DNA of 64,000 nt from Natrinema halophilum (GTDB taxonomy: Archaea > Halobacteriota > Halobacteria > Halobacteriales > Natrialbaceae), in the NCBI RefSeq assembly GCF_013402815.2, contig NZ_CP058601.1, forward strand, positions 4,278,001-4,342,000, read 5' to 3'. Below the pieces are notes generated by a model. It had not been told where the DNA came from. It did not search any database and saw only the letters and a list, made by a program, of their open reading frames with translations. Position numbers and translations under genes: made by a program. This document shows, piece after piece, positions 8,564 through 17,254 of the stretch. The number at the start of each line of letters is the position of its first letter. Positions within the stretch are counted from its first letter, which is position 1.

Positions 8564-8947
8564 TCACTCATCCGGTTCGGATGCCGTCCCGACGCGTCCG
8601 ATAACCACTGGGTCGCGAATCTCGAGTGCCGTTTCGAACTCGGATTCGCGATCCGTCCGCCGACCGATCGATAACAACTGTTCTTCGTGGGTGCGACGGA
8701 CGGCTGCCAGTTCGCGATCGGTCACGTCGAGTGCGTTTCCGATCTCGTTCCAGTGGCCGCGGTCGACGAGAAAAATCTCGAGGGTTTCGTCCGAGAATAG
8801 GCGTTCGTAGTCCCGTCGGTACCGGTCGAGTTCCGGCTCCAGCAGCGTCTGTACGCGGTCGATCAGAGAGGGAAGCGCGGATCCCGGCACGCTGGCTTTC
8901 GCGGCCGTTAGCAAGAGTACCTGCCCGGCGATCGGTTCGCCCGACAT
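8564..8947 (-). CDS. Conserved haloarchaeal hypothetical protein (127 aa)
   Basis: Starts MSGEPIAGQVLLLTAAKASV. It is mostly helical and acidic, with a central ERLFSDETLEIFLVDRGHWNEIG stretch and HEEQLLSIGRRTDRE. No enzyme motif is seen. Its start codon lies directly against the stop of the next upstream gene (8948), so the two are very likely co-transcribed and perhaps translationally coupled. I recall it as a haloarchaea-restricted family but cannot name a function. Confidence 0.75.
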   Translation of the reverse strand: MSGEPIAGQVLLLTAAKASVPGSALPSLIDRVQTLLEPELDRYRRDYERLFSDETLEIFLVDRGHWNEIGNALDVTDRELAAVRRTHEEQLLSIGRRTDRESEFETALEIRDPVVIGRVGTASEPDE

Positions 8948-9208
8948 TCATCCACCCGCGCGCATCGCCTTCTGTGCGAACCGTTCGACGAGCGACTCGA
9001 GGGTGTCTTCTTCGCCCTCGAAGATGACTGTCACTTCGGTCAGCGACAAGGACGGCCCGATTTCGACCGTTTCCGAGGAGAGCGTCGCCGTCCAGTCGTC
9101 GCCCTCGACGGTGTGCTCGTCGATCCGTCGTCCGCCAAGGTTCGTCAAATAGCGGACCGCGAGCCGTTCGGAGATACCGCGAAAGGAGCGCTCCAGACGC
9201 GTTGCCAT
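8948..9208 (-). CDS. Small haloarchaeal protein, possibly MoaD-associated domain
   Basis: 86 residues, MATRLERSFRGISERLAVRY to AQKAMRAGG. The alternation of charged strands (DDWTATLSSETVEIGPSLS, LTEVTVIFEGEED) gives a small alpha/beta fold. It ends in Ala-Gly-Gly, so a free C-terminal Gly-Gly is present, as in ubiquitin-like modifiers. Similar domains are found attached to or near MoaD-like proteins; a true MoaD lies 420 bp away on the same strand. Whether the terminal Gly-Gly is used is unknown. An in-frame upstream extension is not protein-like. Confidence 0.72.
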   Translation of the reverse strand: MATRLERSFRGISERLAVRYLTNLGGRRIDEHTVEGDDWTATLSSETVEIGPSLSLTEVTVIFEGEEDTLESLVERFAQKAMRAGG

Positions 9209-9351
9209 ACACTTCGTTCGACGGCTGGACGGATATACTGTCGGGCAGCGGTCGGTGTCAGACGTCTTCGAAACGGGCGCTACAACGCGCGTACGAATCG
9301 CCCACGGCTGCTGGAGTTCAAAATTAATTCGTTCTCGCCTTTGCGGTGCGA

Positions 9352-9540
9352 TCACACACCATAACGGAGGAGTGCCACGGCGATAATTCCTGCAGCGAGT
9401 CCGTACAACGGGCCGGTTGTGATAGCCAGGGCACTCGCGAGCAACACGAATACGATGCCGATGAACAGGCATATTTGCTGACTCGTCGTCCGAGTTTCAT
9501 CGCGGTCGACGACCCTGTCGAACCCGAGATGAACTACCAA
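9352..9540 (-). CDS. Small two-helix membrane protein (62 aa)
   Basis: After a charged N-terminus the sequence has two hydrophobic helices, ICLFIGIVFVLLASALAI and GPLYGLAAGIIAVALL, with a short tail RYGV. Size and shape fit the many small membrane proteins of haloarchaea. No motif gives a function; the start is the first ATG and may be too far upstream. Confidence 0.5.
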   Translation of the reverse strand: MVVHLGFDRVVDRDETRTTSQQICLFIGIVFVLLASALAITTGPLYGLAAGIIAVALLRYGV

Positions 9541-9628
9541 TTCAGCAATTTCCTCGATCAGACATTACTGCCTATACTCCGCGGGAAAAAGGCTGTCATG
9601 GCGGCGAACTTCGATTTTCGGTTACACG

Positions 9629-9907
9629 TTATCCGCCGGCGACCGGCGGGAACACCGAGACCACGTCACCGTCTCTCAGCGTCGTTTCGACGCCAGCCAT
9701 ATGAACCACGTTGCGCCCGTTTTTCAACACGCTCAACTGGGGCCGAATCGTCCCGCTCTCGAGCAATCGCCCTTCGAGGTCGTCGTACTCGGCTTCGAGT
9801 GCGGCGAGGACCTCGCCGACGGTCGCGTCGTCGTCGACCGTGCGCGTTCGTTCCTTTTCCCCAACGGCTTCCCGGAAGGTAGCGAAGAACCGGAGATCGA
9901 TTTCCAT
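9629..9907 (-). CDS. moaD: MoaD/ThiS-family ubiquitin-like protein (SAMP type)
   Basis: 92 residues from the ATG at 9905-9907. The beta-grasp fold is clear: MEIDLRFFATFREAVGEKER, then DDATVGEVLAALEAEY, LSVLKNGRNVVHMAG, and the end GDVVSVFPPVAGG. The terminal Gly-Gly is the thiocarboxylated or conjugated end. Family members carry sulfur for molybdopterin synthesis, and in haloarchaea (SAMP1) are also attached to lysines of other proteins by the E1-like UbaA. Which role holds here cannot be read from sequence. An upstream open extension to 10192 is Arg-rich and is not coding. Confidence 0.88.
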   Translation of the reverse strand: MEIDLRFFATFREAVGEKERTRTVDDDATVGEVLAALEAEYDDLEGRLLESGTIRPQLSVLKNGRNVVHMAGVETTLRDGDVVSVFPPVAGG

Positions 9908-10103
9908 ACTCGAGAGACGTGCGCGGATGCCATAAGTCCGGGCGCAAACCCATCGGTGCTGGCGAGGGGGTACTCCTGCTTCGACCGCGATCCGACGAAC
10001 GAACGTCGCGATACCTGTGTCCTCCGTCGATTCCGGCCTTGCGGATGCGTGAGTGATGATTCGGGGCTTCTCCCGACGGTCGACTGACGGTCGCCGTCCG
10101 TGT

Positions 10104-10454
10104 TCAGGCCGCCGTCGTTTCCGGTGAGGACGTATAGGAGACGGAGTCGAGTTCGGCCCGCTCGAGCGCGTCGTCGATCCGACGTGTGCCACGGTCCGCT
10201 GCGACGTCCGCCTCGTCGGCCTCCACGGTCACTGTCACCGAAAACGTGAGCGTGATCGTATACGGATCGAACGGTGCGGTCGGGTGTTCGTACACCTCTG
10301 CGTCGCGAACGGCCCACTCGGTTATCTTCCCATCGGTTGCGAGGGCTCCGAGAGCGTCGTCGAGTTCCGCCGTCGCGTCGTCACGAGCGGTCGTATCGGA
10401 TCCTCCATGAAGAGTAATGAGCGTCGTCCCGTCGCGGGACACAGCGAACTCCAT
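10104..10454 (-). CDS. Conserved haloarchaeal hypothetical protein (116 aa)
   Basis: Starts MEFAVSRDGTTLITLHGG. Acidic with two regions: an N-terminal alpha/beta part with an Asp-rich helix DATAELDDALGALATDG, and a C-terminal strand region DPYTITLTFSVTVTVEADEADVAA. No catalytic pattern is seen. It stands alone on the minus strand between the MoaD-like gene and the next hypothetical. Confidence 0.65.
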   Translation of the reverse strand: MEFAVSRDGTTLITLHGGSDTTARDDATAELDDALGALATDGKITEWAVRDAEVYEHPTAPFDPYTITLTFSVTVTVEADEADVAADRGTRRIDDALERAELDSVSYTSSPETTAA

Positions 10455-10547
10455 ACGACCGTTAGCCAGGCCGAGAATTTGAAGGCTTGGGACGAGGGGG
10501 TCGGTGTGAGCAGGGCGTGTGTGCTCTCCAGGCCCGTTCGCAGGCTG

Positions 10548-11039
10548 CTATTCGATCCGAAAGGAGACGTCGTGGTCCGACAGTAGCGATCGCATTCGTT
10601 CGACGCCGCTGTGAACGTCCCAGCCCTCGCGGGTGTAGTGCTTGTACGGATGTCGAAGCCAGGAGTACTCTCGGTGAGCAAATACGTCGACGGCACCGGT
10701 ACTTCCGCCGGTCCGAAATAGCGCGACATGTAGCTGCCACGTCGCCAACGACGATTCGCGTCGAACCCAGCTTCCAGCCGAGAGCCTGCCGTCGTCGTGG
10801 ACTTTCAGGGAGGCGATCGGTTCTGGATCGAAATCCATCCCGTCGAGCGTGGACCGAACTCCACTGAGGGGCCGCCTGACGGTTCCGACGTACTCGTCCG
10901 GATGCTGTCTACAGATAGCGTAGCCACCGAGTGGCTCTTTGATCCGATGAAGCGCGGGGAGAATCCGACGACGAACGCGCGTCGTCAGATCGATCCCACC
11001 AGCAATGTCCGAAGCAGTTTCGTCGGTTGTCGTCGCCAC
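10548..11039 (-). CDS. Conserved haloarchaeal hypothetical protein (163 aa)
   Basis: Starts MATTTDETASDIAGGIDLTT. The middle and end are rich in aromatic and His residues (SSLATWQLHVALFRTGG, VFAHREYSWLRHPYKHYTR). The repeated pairing of Trp, His and Tyr suggests a folded beta-rich domain. No family is recognised. It is flanked by same-strand hypotheticals but separated by over 90 bp on each side. Confidence 0.65.
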   Translation of the reverse strand: MATTTDETASDIAGGIDLTTRVRRRILPALHRIKEPLGGYAICRQHPDEYVGTVRRPLSGVRSTLDGMDFDPEPIASLKVHDDGRLSAGSWVRRESSLATWQLHVALFRTGGSTGAVDVFAHREYSWLRHPYKHYTREGWDVHSGVERMRSLLSDHDVSFRIE

Positions 11040-11219
11040 GGGTGCTTCTCTCGAGTGTGACTACAAAATCGTTACTGTTCAAGAGTTTGTGTATTTGTCC
11101 CGACTTATTTCCGAGAGGGGCGAAAACGGACCGGTAGGCCCCCGTGTGGACGTTTGTCTACGTATTACACAGTTGGTATAAGCTGGTGTAATCACCAGCC
11201 GTCGAGCGGGAAGCGACCG

Positions 11220-11606
11220 TCACAGGTCGCGCAGTCGAATACCGTCTTCTACCAACCTCGCGTTTCGTTCGCGATCGAGTTGATCGCCGAGGTCGTCATG
11301 GTCGTGAAGCTGGGCGATTACGTCCGCGTAGAGAGTTCGCCACGCAATCGCGTAGATGGGGGACTGCCCCCAGGCTCGCAACTCGGGGACCATGTCGTCG
11401 TACGTCTCGTAGCGCTCCTCGAATCGATCGATTACCTCGAGAACGCGGCTGACGGCTTCTCGCTCGTCGTCGGCTTCCTCGAGTATCCCGTTCAGTTGCC
11501 GTTCCCATCCTGCGACTGCCTCTTGCATGTCCGCCGCTGCGTTCTCGTCGTCGGCCGGTAGTCGCTCCAGGATCGGTTTCGGAACGCCGAGTGTAATCTC
11601 CTCCAT
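11220..11606 (-). CDS. Conserved hypothetical helical protein (128 aa)
   Basis: From the ATG at 11604-11606: MEEITLGVPKPILERLPADD. Strongly acidic and predicted almost all helical (DMQEAVAGWERQLNGILEEADDEREAVSRVLEVIDRF is written here only in part: VSRVLEVIDRFEERYETYDD). It ends in VEDGIRLRDL. No motif gives a function. The open frame extends upstream to 11783, but that part lacks haloarchaeal composition. Confidence 0.65.
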   Translation of the reverse strand: MEEITLGVPKPILERLPADDENAAADMQEAVAGWERQLNGILEEADDEREAVSRVLEVIDRFEERYETYDDMVPELRAWGQSPIYAIAWRTLYADVIAQLHDHDDLGDQLDRERNARLVEDGIRLRDL

Positions 11607-11861
11607 GCACGCGTGTATGCGATCCGCTGACAAGAAGATGGGCCCCTGGTCTGCCGGCGCCGAGGCGAAGCCCGCGGTGAGTAGACGGATTCCGATCTGC
11701 GGACGACGTATCGCTCGATCGACGCAGATCTCACGGCACCGATGAGGGACCGATTCCAAACGAACCGTGCGGTTCTCCGCCATCGACAGGACGTAGTACT
11801 GAACGGTCGGGAGGGTCCGATCCGGAACGTTTACTTTCCGCGTCGACAGTCATCGCATCGA

Positions 11862-12320
11862 ATGGGATCGGCTTCCAACGACAGGATCGGTACTGACGAC
11901 GAGGTTGACACGGTACTTACATTTAGCCTCGATAGCTCTCGATACTGCATCAGCGCCGGATCTGTAGTCTCCGTTCTCGGCATCGCAGACGACTCGACGC
12001 TCGCGGATGCCGACGATCCGTGGAACGCGGGGACGATAACCGTTACCGACGAGAGAATCAGCGTCGTCGATCTCCCGCGCGTCTTTGGATCGACCTTCCG
12101 AACGTCTGTCCGGGTCGATAACCCGGAACTACTCGTTCTCGATGTCACGGACGACGATGGCTACTACTACGGCTGGCTTGTGGACGACGTCGACGGCCCT
12201 CGAACCGTTCGGCCTGAGTCGCTCGAGCCATCGCATATGAACACGACCCACGTCAAGGGTAGAGTCCAGATCGATGGCACGAAGACAGTTTGGCTCAACG
12301 AGCAAGCGATTCATCGCTGA
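11862..12320 (+). CDS. CheW-like domain protein
   Basis: 152 residues from the ATG at 11862. The CheW fold is seen in VLTFSLDSSRYCISAGSVVSVL, RISVVDLPRVFG (the ITVVDL-type strand), LLVLDV and YYYGWLVDDVDGPRTV, where CheW has GLVVDEV. CheW couples chemoreceptors to the CheA kinase. Here it is isolated from other che genes and lies among hypotheticals, so it may serve another signalling complex or be a chemotaxis satellite. Moderately sure of the domain. Confidence 0.75.
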   Translation: MGSASNDRIGTDDEVDTVLTFSLDSSRYCISAGSVVSVLGIADDSTLADADDPWNAGTITVTDERISVVDLPRVFGSTFRTSVRVDNPELLVLDVTDDDGYYYGWLVDDVDGPRTVRPESLEPSHMNTTHVKGRVQIDGTKTVWLNEQAIHR

Positions 12321-12374
12321 TGGATGAACGATGACCGGTCGAACTCGATCGAAGACCGTTCGACGGTGATTGCC

Positions 12375-13148
12375 TTACCGGAGCCCCGGGGGTGGTCCGC
12401 TGTCTGAATCGTCGTTGACGTCGACACCGTACTTCTCGCGTTGTTCCTGTAACTGTTTGACCTGACGGTAATAGTAGCCAATCCCGATACCGCCGAACAG
12501 AACAGCCACTCCAATGAGACCGAGGAACAGCGGGATATCTCGGACCAGATAGTATCGAAGCGAGATCGTCCTGTCTGCTTCGATTTCGTCCCAGGTGAGT
12601 CGCTCCTGCCCTCCGACGATTTCGCGCTCGTATCCGCCCGGAGTGACGTCTCCGAACAGGAAATTCGTCGTTCGATGTTTGTCCGGAATCGTCACCTGGT
12701 AGGACCCACTAACGTAGGTCGGTAATCTGATCGTCTTGCGGCCAGCCTCGCCGGAGAACGCGAGCGTGCCGTTTTCGTCCGGAACCTCGACGGTCGTTGC
12801 TGATCGTCCCTGTTCGATATCGAGTTCGGAGCCAGTCAGCTCGGTGCCGTTTGGATACCAGTAGCGGACGCTGTGTATCTGTAAGGGCTCTTCGCGATAG
12901 ATCGTCGATCTGTAAAGAGACAGTTCGTTCGTGGCGCTGAGGTTATAGACTGCTCGGAACTCGCCGCTTCGTATCAGGTTCCCGTCTTCGATGTCGATCC
13001 TGACGTCTGCGTCGCTTCCACGGAGGTCGCTGTAATTTTGCTCTCGATCGAGCTGTTCATCCGAAACGCCGTTGAAAATCGCTGCACAACCCGCTCCCAT
13101 CGTAAGCAAGGCAACCGCGATCACTGCATATACGAGTCGCCGATTCAT
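12375..13148 (-). CDS. Membrane lipoprotein with C-terminal helix (DUF5803-like)
   Basis: 257 residues. The N-terminus MNRRLVYAVIAVALLTMGAG is followed by a lipobox Cys in GAGCAAIF, so it is likely a Sec lipoprotein. The large extracytoplasmic part is Ser/Thr/Asp-rich and beta-like (YNLSATNELSLYRSTIY, YVSGSYQVTIPDKHRTTNFL). A single helix FLGLIGVAVLFGGIGIGYYY then leads to a charged cytoplasmic tail. It follows the DUF2110 gene by one base and belongs to the tfe cluster. Homologues sit next to tfe in other haloarchaea (recalled, not checked). Confidence 0.78.
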   Translation of the reverse strand: MNRRLVYAVIAVALLTMGAGCAAIFNGVSDEQLDREQNYSDLRGSDADVRIDIEDGNLIRSGEFRAVYNLSATNELSLYRSTIYREEPLQIHSVRYWYPNGTELTGSELDIEQGRSATTVEVPDENGTLAFSGEAGRKTIRLPTYVSGSYQVTIPDKHRTTNFLFGDVTPGGYEREIVGGQERLTWDEIEADRTISLRYYLVRDIPLFLGLIGVAVLFGGIGIGYYYRQVKQLQEQREKYGVDVNDDSDSGPPPGLR

Positions 13149-13149
13149 G

Positions 13150-13836
13150 CTATGGCACGACACAACGAAGTTCCGCCGGGAGGTACTCGCCGATGCTCGC
13201 CAGCAATCCCGGTGGATCGGTGTTCTCGGTGCAGAGTACGCTTTGTTCGAGTAATCCGAGCCGTTCGACGGTGACGTAATCCTGTGCGTGACCCGCCCGG
13301 TTGAGCGTCGCTCGCACTTCCGCTCGAGTCGCGCTATTGACGTTGAGACGGCCGGTGCCTCGAGTCCACTCGTAGAGGCGATCACATTCGGCGTCGGCGA
13401 GCCGGTGTGGTTCGCCGTCCGCGTCATCCTCGCTGCCGTATACGAACTGCATCGGCATGTGCTGGACGAGCCCGTATCTGTCGCGGATCTGCGCCGGTGA
13501 TCCGGGCCCGAGTCCGAGTTCGTCGGTCTGTATCCGAACCGCCTGTCCGGCGTCGAGGACGATTCCCGCTTCGTCCCAGGATTCCAGCGTCCCGACGTAG
13601 GTTTCCCCCACCTCGAGATCGGGGACGATCTCGCCGAATTCCTCTCGGAGGACGTTACGGGCGACGATAGCGTCTTCACCCTCGATGGTCACCGACGGGA
13701 AGTCGTCGTGGCGAACGCCAAGTTCGAACGCCACGTCGAGGTCCCCGATCTCGTTGTCGACCAGCGAACGAAGCGAGTCCAGCGCTCGTTCGCGGGCGCC
13801 CCCCTCGACGTATATCTTGGTTGCGAGTACGACCAT
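13150..13836 (-). CDS. DUF2110 family protein
   Basis: 228 residues, starting MVVLATKIYVEGGARERALD. The N-terminal part is an alpha/beta domain; then GETYVGTLESWDEAGIVLDAG resembles an S1-like strand set, and the end GTGRLNVNSATRAEVRATLNRAGH resembles a helix-hairpin-helix. DUF2110 is an archaeal family commonly found beside transcription factor E. Its ATG overlaps the tfe stop by one base, so it is co-translated. A role in transcription or nucleic-acid handling is inferred from this linkage. Confidence 0.83.
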   Translation of the reverse strand: MVVLATKIYVEGGARERALDSLRSLVDNEIGDLDVAFELGVRHDDFPSVTIEGEDAIVARNVLREEFGEIVPDLEVGETYVGTLESWDEAGIVLDAGQAVRIQTDELGLGPGSPAQIRDRYGLVQHMPMQFVYGSEDDADGEPHRLADAECDRLYEWTRGTGRLNVNSATRAEVRATLNRAGHAQDYVTVERLGLLEQSVLCTENTDPPGLLASIGEYLPAELRCVVP

Positions 13837-14360
13837 CAGGCGTCCGCGTCGATGTTGAGTTCGTCCTCGAGTGCGTCGAGGCGGTCGTCCATCGCGGTGA
13901 CCAGTCGATTATTGTCCATCGATTCGAGCGGCGAGCCACACTCCGGACACTCGAAGCCGAAGTCCATTGCCTCGCCGAACTCGAATCGGATAGAGCAGAT
14001 CTCACAGAGGTAGAACTCGTGGTTTCGCTCGTACTCGCGTCGGTCCTCGAGGGCCTCGTGGAGCCGATACATCTCCTCTTCGAGATTCTCAGGAATGTTG
14101 TCGTACTCGAACGTCCAGAGGTAAGTCAGCCACCCGGAGTCTTCGTCGCGCAACCGGCGATAGCTGGCGAGATCGTTCTCGTACAGAATAAACAGCGCTC
14201 GGCGCACGTCGTTTAACTCGAGATCGAGTTCCTCCGCGAGTTCCTCGTCGGTCACCTCTCCGTCAGGGGGTGCCGCCGCGACGGGCATCCCCTTTGGACC
14301 GACCAGCTCGTGCAAATATTTCTGGATCACCGGGTCCTCGAGCAGGTCCTCAAAAGCCAT
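13836..14360 (-). CDS. tfe: Transcription factor E (TFE alpha)
   Basis: 174 residues from the ATG at 14358-14360. The N-terminal winged helix (DEELAEELDLELNDVRRALF, residues about 39-60) is followed by the linker helix and a zinc ribbon with FYLCEICSIRFEF and FECPECGSPLES, giving CxxC pairs at both ends. TFE stabilises the open promoter complex with RNA polymerase, the archaeal counterpart of TFIIE-alpha. It heads a cluster with DUF2110 and the lipoprotein. All key Cys are present. A strong call. Confidence 0.93.
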   Translation of the reverse strand: MAFEDLLEDPVIQKYLHELVGPKGMPVAAAPPDGEVTDEELAEELDLELNDVRRALFILYENDLASYRRLRDEDSGWLTYLWTFEYDNIPENLEEEMYRLHEALEDRREYERNHEFYLCEICSIRFEFGEAMDFGFECPECGSPLESMDNNRLVTAMDDRLDALEDELNIDADA

Positions 14361-14795
14361 TACCAACGTATAACGGCATGAAGCCATTAAGTCTTATCAA
14401 CTACTCGCCGACAGTGGCTCGCGGTGCGGGCGTGAATTCGGCCGTCGTCTCGAATGGCGACGGTGAGGACTCGATTTGGGCTATCGACTGACGGTTCGAC
14501 AGCCGATCCCGAACCCGAAATCTGTCGGACGGATACGGCGAACCGACTCTGTCCGATTTCCGGGACGGACGAAAGAATCCGGAGCGACCATTCAACGGGC
14601 CGCTCGGTCGGTCACTGCGCCGAATCGGGCATGTGACCCACCCTCGGTTCGGCCATCGTTCGCACGCAGAGGTCCCATATCTGGTACGAACGCGTCGAGA
14701 GCGGTGCCGGCCCCGTGACGATCGTGAGCTACCGATCCGAAGCGCGTTCACGGCGAAAACAGCGCGAACGCACACGACTTCGGTCGTAGAAGAAG
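14361..14795. other. Intergenic stretch, nothing recognised
   Basis: About 430 bp upstream of tfe and downstream of the acyl-CoA ligase. Open frames here are Arg-rich on both strands and lack start signals. It probably contains only the tfe promoter and the ligase terminator. Confidence 0.45.
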
Positions 14796-16370
14796 TCAGC
14801 CCGCGTCTTCGAGTTTGTACTTCTGTACCTTTCCGGACGTCGTCCGTGGGAGCTCGTCGATGAATTCGATCTCGCGTGGGTGTTTGTAGCCAGCGACTTC
14901 ATCGAGACAGAATTCTTTGATATCTTCGGCCGTAACGTCCGCGCCGGGCTCGATATCGGATGCAGGGACGACGAAGGCCTTTGGTACCTCGTTTCGGCGC
15001 TCGTCGGGAACCCCGACGACGGCGGCGTCCGCGACGGCGTCGTGATCGAGCAGGAGGTTCTCGAGTTCGCTGGGGTAGACGTTGTAGCCGGCGGTGACGA
15101 TGACGTGCTTCTTTCGGTCGACGATCTCGTAGTAATTATTTCCGTTGCGTCGGGCGATGTCGCCAGTTCGGAAGTAGCCGGTTTCGGTGAAGGCGGCGTC
15201 GGTCGCTTCGGGCAGCTCGTGGTAGCCTTTCATCACCTGTGGCCCACGAACGAGGAGTTCTCCTTCGTCGCCCGATGGGACTTCCTCACCCGAATCGTCG
15301 ACGATTTTGCAGTCGGTCATCCGGAGCGGCTGGCCGATCGTGCCGTGTTCCAGGCCGAACGTCGACCCCATCTGGGTGTGGGTTGCACCGTGGGTTTCGG
15401 TTAGCCCGTACCCCTCCGAGATGTCGACGCCAGCGGTTTCTTCGAACCGTTCCTGAACCGCGGTCGAAAGCTTCGCGCCGCCTTCGGAGGCAGACTCGAG
15501 GCTGCTGAGGTCGTATTCGCCGAAGTCGTCGGCGTCGACCATGTCCGCGTACATCGTCGTTACGCCGACGAAGTGGGTGATCTCTTCGTCCTCGATGAGT
15601 TGCATACACTCCGCGGCGTCCCACTCGAGCGCGCTGCGAAAGTAGAGCCGCCCGCCACCGACGAGCGGCTGGAGGGCGGTGTGGGTAAAGCCGGTGATGT
15701 GATACAGCGGGAGCCAGGTGAGGCTGCGAACGTCGTCGGGTTCGACGTCGACGTTAGATGCGGTCAGGGGCCACAGCAACTGCGCTCGCGTGTTGTCGTG
15801 GGTAAGCTGGACGCCTTTCGGATCGCCGGTCGTTCCGGAGGTGTACGGCAGCAGGGCCACGTCGTTGCCGTCGCGCTCGACCAGCGTCGATTCGCCGCGA
15901 AGTTCCTCGAACGCCTGATCGTCCGGGTCGCGATCCCAATCCTCACTCCGTATGGTGATCACGTCGGGTTCCATTCCGGCGTCTTCGGTCGCCTGATCGA
16001 CGATCGGACGAAGCGCCGGATGGGTGACGATCGCGCTCGCGTCCGTATCCTCGAGCTGATACGCCACTTCGCGACGCTTGTACTGTGGATTGACTGGAGA
16101 GATCACGACCCCTGCTTTGAACGCGCCGATCGAAGCGATCAGGTACTGCGGACAGTTCGGCAGAAAAAGGAGCATCCGATCGCCCGGCTCGAGGCCGAGA
16201 TCGTGCAGGCCGCCGGCGAACGCAGCGGTCCAGTCGCGTACCTCCTCGTGCGTCCACCGCCGGCCGTGGTGTTCCATCGCTTGCGCGCCACCGTGGTGGG
16301 CTGCCGTCTGATCGAAGAGCTTCGCGACGTTTCCGTCTCGCGCAGAGAGTTCGACCGCTTCCAGATTCAT
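14796..16370 (-). CDS. Medium/long-chain acyl-CoA ligase (AMP-binding family)
   Basis: 524 residues with all core motifs of the adenylate-forming family: the P-loop YTSGTTGDPKGVQLTH (about residues 177-192), ISEGYGLTETHGATH, TGYFRTGDIA, the hinge DRKKHVIVTAGYNVYPSELE and the catalytic Lys in RTTSGKVQKYKL. It activates a carboxylic acid to acyl-AMP and then acyl-CoA. The short length and YGLTETHG fit fatty acyl or aryl acids better than acetate. Chain length cannot be fixed. A TATA box on the minus strand at 16393-16402 lies about 28 bp upstream of the ATG, so the message is probably leaderless. Confidence 0.9.
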   Translation of the reverse strand: MNLEAVELSARDGNVAKLFDQTAAHHGGAQAMEHHGRRWTHEEVRDWTAAFAGGLHDLGLEPGDRMLLFLPNCPQYLIASIGAFKAGVVISPVNPQYKRREVAYQLEDTDASAIVTHPALRPIVDQATEDAGMEPDVITIRSEDWDRDPDDQAFEELRGESTLVERDGNDVALLPYTSGTTGDPKGVQLTHDNTRAQLLWPLTASNVDVEPDDVRSLTWLPLYHITGFTHTALQPLVGGGRLYFRSALEWDAAECMQLIEDEEITHFVGVTTMYADMVDADDFGEYDLSSLESASEGGAKLSTAVQERFEETAGVDISEGYGLTETHGATHTQMGSTFGLEHGTIGQPLRMTDCKIVDDSGEEVPSGDEGELLVRGPQVMKGYHELPEATDAAFTETGYFRTGDIARRNGNNYYEIVDRKKHVIVTAGYNVYPSELENLLLDHDAVADAAVVGVPDERRNEVPKAFVVPASDIEPGADVTAEDIKEFCLDEVAGYKHPREIEFIDELPRTTSGKVQKYKLEDAG

Positions 16371-16388
16371 GAACTGTGGTACCGAAGG

Positions 16389-16999
16389 TCATGATATAAA
16401 AGTATCTCTTCTTACATTCGGCGGACGAAAGCAGGTGATCAGGCTCGAGCACGTCGACACGATCACCATGGTTCGTACCGATGCATCTCCTTGTAAAAAT
16501 ACGGACACTGTCTCTGGTAACGAATTCGCGAACGGATCGAGGTGAGTGACGTCGCTGCCGTGGTCGTTCTCGCCGGTATTCTCTCCCGGATCGGACTCGA
16601 GCGCACCGAAACTGCGACGAACTTGCTGCTGTTCGTTTTCGTCCAGTCCGCCGTCGATGTCGTCTCCGGTCCAACCGGTATCGATGTCACCATCGATCCG
16701 GGAATCGCCGAAGTCGCCTTCTGTTCGATCGTCGTTACCAGGGGCATCGTTCAGGTGCGGGACGGCGGCTGGGGAGGCGGTTGGGTGCCCGCCTCGATCG
16801 GCTGCTGGCTCTGTCGTGACGGCGTCGACGAATGGCGAACGGAGAGTGGCGGTGGACCACCGTCGACGAAGTGGAGTCGACGGGAGCGGAGGTCCAACTC
16901 ACCGGGTGAGTACTCGAAATTTTCCGCGAGGCCGACCGTCCGCTTACCGCTGGGGAGAGCTGTGACCGACCCGTACTCATCAGCGTTATTGAAAGTCAC
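16389..16999 (-). pseudogene. Frameshifted acidic haloarchaeal protein gene
   Basis: The start codon at 16997-16999 opens MTFNNADEYGSVTALPSG, then KRTVGLAENFEYSPGELD, which looks like a real protein up to PPPLSVR. From about 16840 this frame turns into low-quality Ser/Gln/Pro sequence and stops at 16751. The neighbouring frame takes over exactly there with FVDAVTTEPAADRGG, DDRTEGDFGDSRIDGDID and VRRSFGALESDPGENTG, acidic and protein-like, and runs to a stop at 16389. A single-base indel near 16835-16845 explains this. It is either a recent pseudogene or a sequencing error. No function is known; it directly precedes the acyl-CoA ligase. Confidence 0.65.
16393..16402 (-). promoter_or_regulatory. 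TATA box of the acyl-CoA ligase gene
   Basis: On the minus strand the sequence is ACTTTTATAT, centred about 28 bp before the ATG at 16370. This is the spacing of haloarchaeal leaderless promoters. It lies inside the last codons of the broken upstream frame. Confidence 0.55.
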
Positions 17000-17224
17000 A
17001 CTGAGAAACGTGACGTTTGAGTAGCGAGTGATGATGGATGGCCCTTCGAAATCACCGTTCCTCGGGTTCGTTGCACGTACGATAGCGTTGGCTCGCCGTG
17101 CGGGTGTTCAGTTCTCATTACGCTAATCACGGAAGCCGTTCACGCTCCGCCAGGGATGCTGTCTCCGGAACTGGCGAGTATTCTCCAACTTCTAGCTCTC
17201 AGTTCGATTTGAACGACAGTTACA

Positions 17225-17232
17225 CTTTTAAC
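17225..17232 (+). promoter_or_regulatory. TATA box for the membrane protein gene at 17255
   Basis: CTTTTAAC lies about 26-28 bp before the ATG, as expected for a leaderless transcript. Confidence 0.5.
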
Positions 17233-17254
17233 TGATCTCCGGACATCATCTCCT

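Noticed and set aside
13150-13679. Upstream extension of the lipoprotein frame (to 434 codons)
   Set aside because: It runs through the DUF2110 gene in another frame; the real start is the ATG at 13146-13148, which begins a signal peptide.
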